Origin: Chryseobacterium ginsenosidimutans
GTDB lineage: Bacteria; Bacteroidota; Bacteroidia; Flavobacteriales; Weeksellaceae
Assembly: GCF_024807225.1 (NCBI RefSeq)
Contig: NZ_JANUCO010000001.1
Coordinates: 868,001 to 932,000 of the forward strand
Direction of reading: 5' to 3'
DNA: 64,000 bases
How positions within the stretch are numbered: position 1 is the first letter of the stretch; every line of letters starts with the position of its first letter. The translations under genes and the position numbers were made by a program. The notes under the pieces were generated by a model. The model saw nothing but the letters and a program-made list of their open reading frames with translations, ran no database searches and was not told the DNA's origin. Positions 60,352 to 64,000 of the stretch are shown here, piece by piece.

Positions 60352-60861
60352 ATGATTAGCGAGAAAATTGCAACATTAATTAACGAACAAATAGCTAACG
60401 AACAATACGCTGCACAATATTATCTTTCAATGTCTGCTTGGTTTTCTAGCAAAGATCTTGACGGAATTGCGAATTATTTCAGAGTTCAGAGTAAAGAAGA
60501 ATTAATGCACGCTGACAAAATGTTTGATTATTTGAATGATGTGGGAGGAGAAATCATCATAGGAGAAATTGCAAAACCGCCTCACCAGTTTGAAAACGCA
60601 ATAGATATTTTCCAGAAAGCATTAGATCACGAAAGAATAGTGACGAAAAGTATCTTCAACATTGTGAAAAATGCTAATGACGAGGGAGATTTTGCAACAA
60701 CTTCTTTCCTACAGTGGTTCATCAACGAGCAAGTGGAAGAGGAAGCAAGCGCGTCTCAATTGGTTACTAAAATTAAAATGGTAAGCGATAATCCGTCTGC
60801 TGTATATCTTTTTGACCAGGAATTGGCACAGAGAATTTTTGTAGCTGATCCTACCGCTTAA
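60352..60861 (+). CDS. ftnA: Ferritin
   Basis: A 169-residue non-haem ferritin starting at ATG 60352 (MISEKIATLINEQIANEQYAAQYYLS). The ferroxidase site is visible as EQYAAQYY (Glu), KEELMHADKMFDYL (Glu and His), and FINEQVEEEA in helix D. Forms 24-subunit iron-storing cages in the cytoplasm. Good own promoter and a strong shared terminator. Confidence 0.93.
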   Translation: MISEKIATLINEQIANEQYAAQYYLSMSAWFSSKDLDGIANYFRVQSKEELMHADKMFDYLNDVGGEIIIGEIAKPPHQFENAIDIFQKALDHERIVTKSIFNIVKNANDEGDFATTSFLQWFINEQVEEEASASQLVTKIKMVSDNPSAVYLFDQELAQRIFVADPTA

Positions 60862-60888
60862 TTTGAATTAATTATCAGGAATATAAAG

Positions 60889-60925
60889 TTTCGGCGGCAT
60901 TGAAGATGCCGCCGAAATTTTTTTT
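60889..60925. terminator. Strong bidirectional terminator
   Basis: TTTCGGCGGCAT and ATGCCGCCGAAA are exact complements around a 5-base loop, followed by eight T on the plus strand. It serves the ferritin gene and, in the other direction, the helicase gene whose stop codon touches it. Confidence 0.93.
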
Positions 60926-63900
60926 ATAGATAGATCAGCTGCGTCTTCAAAACCTTTCTCCCCAAACTCTCCAGAATCCGCTTATAATTCTCAATTTGCT
61001 GATCATTCTTTTCGGTTTCTTCTCCGGTTTTAAAATCGACAATAATATAACCTTCATCACCTTTCAGAATTCGGTCGGGACGATACATTCTGCTTTCTCC
61101 ATTTTCCGAAATCATAATGTCTTTTTCATTTAGAACTTCCCATTTTTTATCAAAAAACTCGGAATGAAGTTTAATAATCTTTTCTAAAGTTTCTTGAATC
61201 TCGCTTTTTTCTTCAATCGTAATTTGTCCGTCCAGAACATAGCTTTCCAATACTTTTGAAATATCTTTTGAAGTATTGATTTTCGATAGCAATTCATGGA
61301 CGAAAAGTCCTATTCTCACTTTTTCGATTCTTACCTGATAGTTTTTCGAAGGCGTTGCAATTTTGATCGAAGTATTTTTTTCGTTTACGTTTTTCAGATT
61401 TTGAATATCTCTCGTTTCAAAGTGTGAAGTTTTATCTTTCGAATGTTTTTTCAACATTTCAGGATTGATTTCATACAGATCAAATTCATCAAGATTTTCC
61501 GTGTTTTTAGATTGAATAAATTCTAATAACTCAAGATTATTCGATGTTTTATTTGCTTTTTGAATATAAAAAAACAGTTGTTCAACAGGTCGCGTCGTCG
61601 CAACATATTGCAGACATAATCTGTCGACAAAGTTTTTATAAGAATTTTGTTGGTTGAATTTCTGAATTTCTTCGTCGTAAACTTCCAAATTTTTATTAAA
61701 CTGATTAATGTTTACAGATTTCAAAGCGTTGTCATTCGTTGTATCAAACCAATTTGTAAATTCTGCGTCACGATTTTTATTAATCATCGGAATAAAAACA
61801 ATCGGGAATTCCAACCCTTTTGCTTTATGAATCGTCATGATTTGAATCGCATCAATGTTTTCAGAAGCCTGAATCGTGTAAGTTGAAGCTTCTTCATCCC
61901 AATATTTCAAAAATTCTTTCGTACTCGCACCGGCGTTTTGCGTAAAGTTGAAAAGCATTTCCAGAAAGTTGAGAAGGAAATCCGTTTCTTTATTTTCAAC
62001 CGAAAACTCGTTAATATAAAATTCTACAAAATTGTATAAATTAAATCTAGGGAAATTCTCCTGTTTCAGTTGTAAAGAATATTTCTGCTGAATAAACTGT
62101 AAAATTTCTTCATGAGTTTCAATCTCCAGAATTTTCGTCATTTCCAGCGTAAAATCCGTCATATTCACTCTTCCCAATTTGTTCAGATAATACATCATCA
62201 TGATCAGATTAGGCTTATTTTTCGGATTCGTTTCCCATTTCAGAAACTCAATAACCGCTTTTAAAGTATTGGATAATTCCAGCGTAAGACCTTTATCGGA
62301 AATGGTTTTGATATTCGTTTCTTCCCCCTTATAATTGACTTTCAGATTTCCCAATTTTTGAGAATAGCTGAAAATATCAAAATTTCCACGGCAAAGAATC
62401 GTGATATCAGAAAATTTAAAACCATTATTCAGACTTTCCTGAATGTCTTTCTGCATTCTTTCTGAAGTATCGTTGTAAAAATCTTCGTTGGTTAAGTTTT
62501 CAAGAAGATTTATTTTTACCCGACCTTCAATTGATGATTTGGGGTTTTGTTCGGCATCTGCTCCGAAAATATTTGCATGTTCTTCCGCCAATTCCCGTGA
62601 ATGAAATTCGTACAATTCATTATTAAACTGAACAATATTCTTTGCACTTCGCCAATTGTCTTTTAAAACGAGAAGCTCGGCTTGTTTTGGGGAAAATTCT
62701 TTTTTGTTGATAATGTCCAACATCAGTTTACTTTCTCCACCACGGAATCGGTAAATACTCTGTTTCGGATCTCCAACCAGCGTAAATGAAGTGTTTTCCG
62801 TAGAAACAGAATGATCTCTCAACGGAACAAAATTCTGCCACTGAAGCTCAGAAGTATCCTGAAATTCATCAAAGAAATAATGCTGAAACTGCGAACCTAC
62901 TTTTTCGTAAATAAATGCTGAAGGCTCATTTTTAAGATTTTCGTTAATTAAAATATTAAATTTTGAAAGCAAAACCAAGTCATTTTCTTCCTCTATTTTT
63001 TTCAATTCATCCTGAATATCTTTATTTACTTTCAGAGGAAGAAGTGCCGATAAAATTTTCTCTTTTTTCTGCGTTTCGATGAATAAGAGAATCAATTTAA
63101 TTCTGTTTTCCAACAATTGATCCAGAATTTCCAAGATGTCTGTTTCTCTGTTTTTGGATTTTGTAGCAGAACCTTTTTGATAATTGGTTAATGCCGTTTC
63201 TTCATTGGTTGGGAAAGGAAAAGTGGCTCTTTCTTTTTTATAAAATCGTATGATTTCGTTAAAGAAAAGTCCAAGACCATTTTTTTTACCACCTGAAAAA
63301 TCTTCAATTTCAATATTTCGAGATTGGAATAATTGAATTGAATTTGTGGCAAGTTCAACGGCTTGTTTTTTATTCAATGCAATCTCTTTTCGGAGTGTAT
63401 TTTTTATGTTTTCATAATTCGTGTTATCGAAATCTTTGTTGTTTTTAAGATGTTCATAATGAATGTCTTTCACAAATTCTTTCGCCGAATCGTAAAGATT
63501 TTTATTTAAATTAATTCTCTCGTTATTTTCAAGACTGTAATCCACATAATCCATGAAAGAATTAGAAATAACATCGTTTTCTCCAATTTGGTCAAGCATT
63601 TTATCAACCGCTTCAATTAAAAAGGGTTCTGCTTCAATTTCAAGATTAAAATTTTTCGCTAAACCCAATTCATAAGAAAAACTTCTTACCAATCGCGAGT
63701 TAAAACGGTCAATCGTTCCGATATTTAAGGTAGAATAATTATGAAGAACATAATCCAGCATTTTTTTTGAACGGTGATGAAGCTCATCAATAGTAATTTT
63801 CAAGCCTTCTTGTTCAAATGCTTTCTGAATGTTTTTTAAATCTCCGTTTTCAGCAAAATTATCTTTAGAAAAATTTCCCAGCCACGACAAAATTCTTTCT

Positions 63901-64000
63901 TTCATCTCATTGGCAGCTTTATTGGTAAAAGTAAGCGCCAGAATATTCCTTATGGATTGCTGTTGATTAGGATATCGAAGACAGATCATCAAAAGCCGCT
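60924..64000 (-). CDS. AddA/RecB-type UvrD helicase-nuclease, N-terminal end outside the window
   Basis: The frame stays open to the right edge; about 1025 residues are visible. UvrD-type helicase motifs: ILALTFTNKAANEMKERI (Ia), NIGTIDRFNSRLVRSF, FFDEFQDTSELQWQNF (II), LVGDPKQSIYRFRGGE (III), IMTIHKAKGLEFPIVF (V) and LQYVATTRPVEQLFFY (VI). The C-terminal 130 residues carry a PD-(D/E)XK nuclease with RPDRIL and VDFKTGEE (Asp-x-Lys). This is the layout of AddA or RecB, which process double-strand breaks; the Walker A part lies beyond the edge. An AddB-like partner would be expected next. Confidence 0.88.
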   Translation of the reverse strand, partial: RLLMICLRYPNQQQSIRNILALTFTNKAANEMKERILSWLGNFSKDNFAENGDLKNIQKAFEQEGLKITIDELHHRSKKMLDYVLHNYSTLNIGTIDRFNSRLVRSFSYELGLAKNFNLEIEAEPFLIEAVDKMLDQIGENDVISNSFMDYVDYSLENNERINLNKNLYDSAKEFVKDIHYEHLKNNKDFDNTNYENIKNTLRKEIALNKKQAVELATNSIQLFQSRNIEIEDFSGGKKNGLGLFFNEIIRFYKKERATFPFPTNEETALTNYQKGSATKSKNRETDILEILDQLLENRIKLILLFIETQKKEKILSALLPLKVNKDIQDELKKIEEENDLVLLSKFNILINENLKNEPSAFIYEKVGSQFQHYFFDEFQDTSELQWQNFVPLRDHSVSTENTSFTLVGDPKQSIYRFRGGESKLMLDIINKKEFSPKQAELLVLKDNWRSAKNIVQFNNELYEFHSRELAEEHANIFGADAEQNPKSSIEGRVKINLLENLTNEDFYNDTSERMQKDIQESLNNGFKFSDITILCRGNFDIFSYSQKLGNLKVNYKGEETNIKTISDKGLTLELSNTLKAVIEFLKWETNPKNKPNLIMMMYYLNKLGRVNMTDFTLEMTKILEIETHEEILQFIQQKYSLQLKQENFPRFNLYNFVEFYINEFSVENKETDFLLNFLEMLFNFTQNAGASTKEFLKYWDEEASTYTIQASENIDAIQIMTIHKAKGLEFPIVFIPMINKNRDAEFTNWFDTTNDNALKSVNINQFNKNLEVYDEEIQKFNQQNSYKNFVDRLCLQYVATTRPVEQLFFYIQKANKTSNNLELLEFIQSKNTENLDEFDLYEINPEMLKKHSKDKTSHFETRDIQNLKNVNEKNTSIKIATPSKNYQVRIEKVRIGLFVHELLSKINTSKDISKVLESYVLDGQITIEEKSEIQETLEKIIKLHSEFFDKKWEVLNEKDIMISENGESRMYRPDRILKGDEGYIIVDFKTGEETEKNDQQIENYKRILESLGRKVLKTQLIYL

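Overview
The window comes from an AT-rich member of the Bacteroidota, most likely a Chryseobacterium-like Weeksellaceae. Evidence: Por-type (type IX) sorting domains on two secreted proteins, TAnnTTTG -7 promoter boxes, starts without Shine-Dalgarno sequences, a split methionine synthase, a MoxR/DUF58/DUF4129/DUF4350 operon, and many AT-rich intergenic inverted repeats. No rRNA, tRNA, CRISPR array, transposase or phage gene was seen.

Layout. 1-2.2 kb: tail of an amidinotransferase-fold hydrolase, a four-helix-bundle S23/IVP gene, ctlX and speD. 2.2-8.2 kb: a tightly overlapping operon continuing from speD (DUF4178 zinc-ribbon membrane protein, tiny membrane protein, DUF350, membrane-anchored spermidine-synthase-like protein, FAD oxidoreductase, polytopic membrane protein), which looks like a membrane-bound polyamine or aminopropyl modification system. 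8.2-19 kb: GH43 glycosidase, serine hydrolase, TonB-type barrel, a large lipoprotein, DUF3817, nadD, recJ. 19-27 kb: M48 protease, ABC-F ATPase, smpB, OmpA, YebC, a metallophosphoesterase/glycosyltransferase pair, GNAT. 27-36 kb: RDD diverging from a SpoIIM/DUF4129/DUF4350/MoxR/DUF58 operon, then a phosphodiester glycosidase and OsmC. 36-40.5 kb: a T9SS cargo protein and a GH63-like glucosidase. 40.6-50 kb: a SAM-I riboswitch followed by metX, homoserine dehydrogenase, metZ, the two halves of metH and metF, a complete methionine branch. 50-64 kb: a GNAT-like protein, folE, an orphan, cysS, a T9SS cargo protein, malQ, an Asn/Gly/Arg-rich secreted protein, a Spy-like protein, ferritin and an AddA/RecB-type helicase-nuclease running off the right edge.

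Two signals stand out. First, three S23/IVP four-helix-bundle genes (near 0.4, 33.0 and 45.9 kb) each sit in a same-direction gene junction and each is framed by imperfect inverted repeats whose left arm is G/T-rich and right arm C/A-rich. Left arms share short words between copies, and in the metH copy the right arm encodes the start of the downstream protein. This is the layout of a 23S rRNA intervening sequence (stem with the ORF in the loop), but placed between protein genes. ORF-less inverted repeats occur in neighbouring junctions. Second, six conserved genes (GH43, recJ, DUF58, metZ, metH, cysS) are each broken by exactly one extra base, usually AA/TT read as AAA/TTT, which points to a systematic sequence error rather than gene decay.
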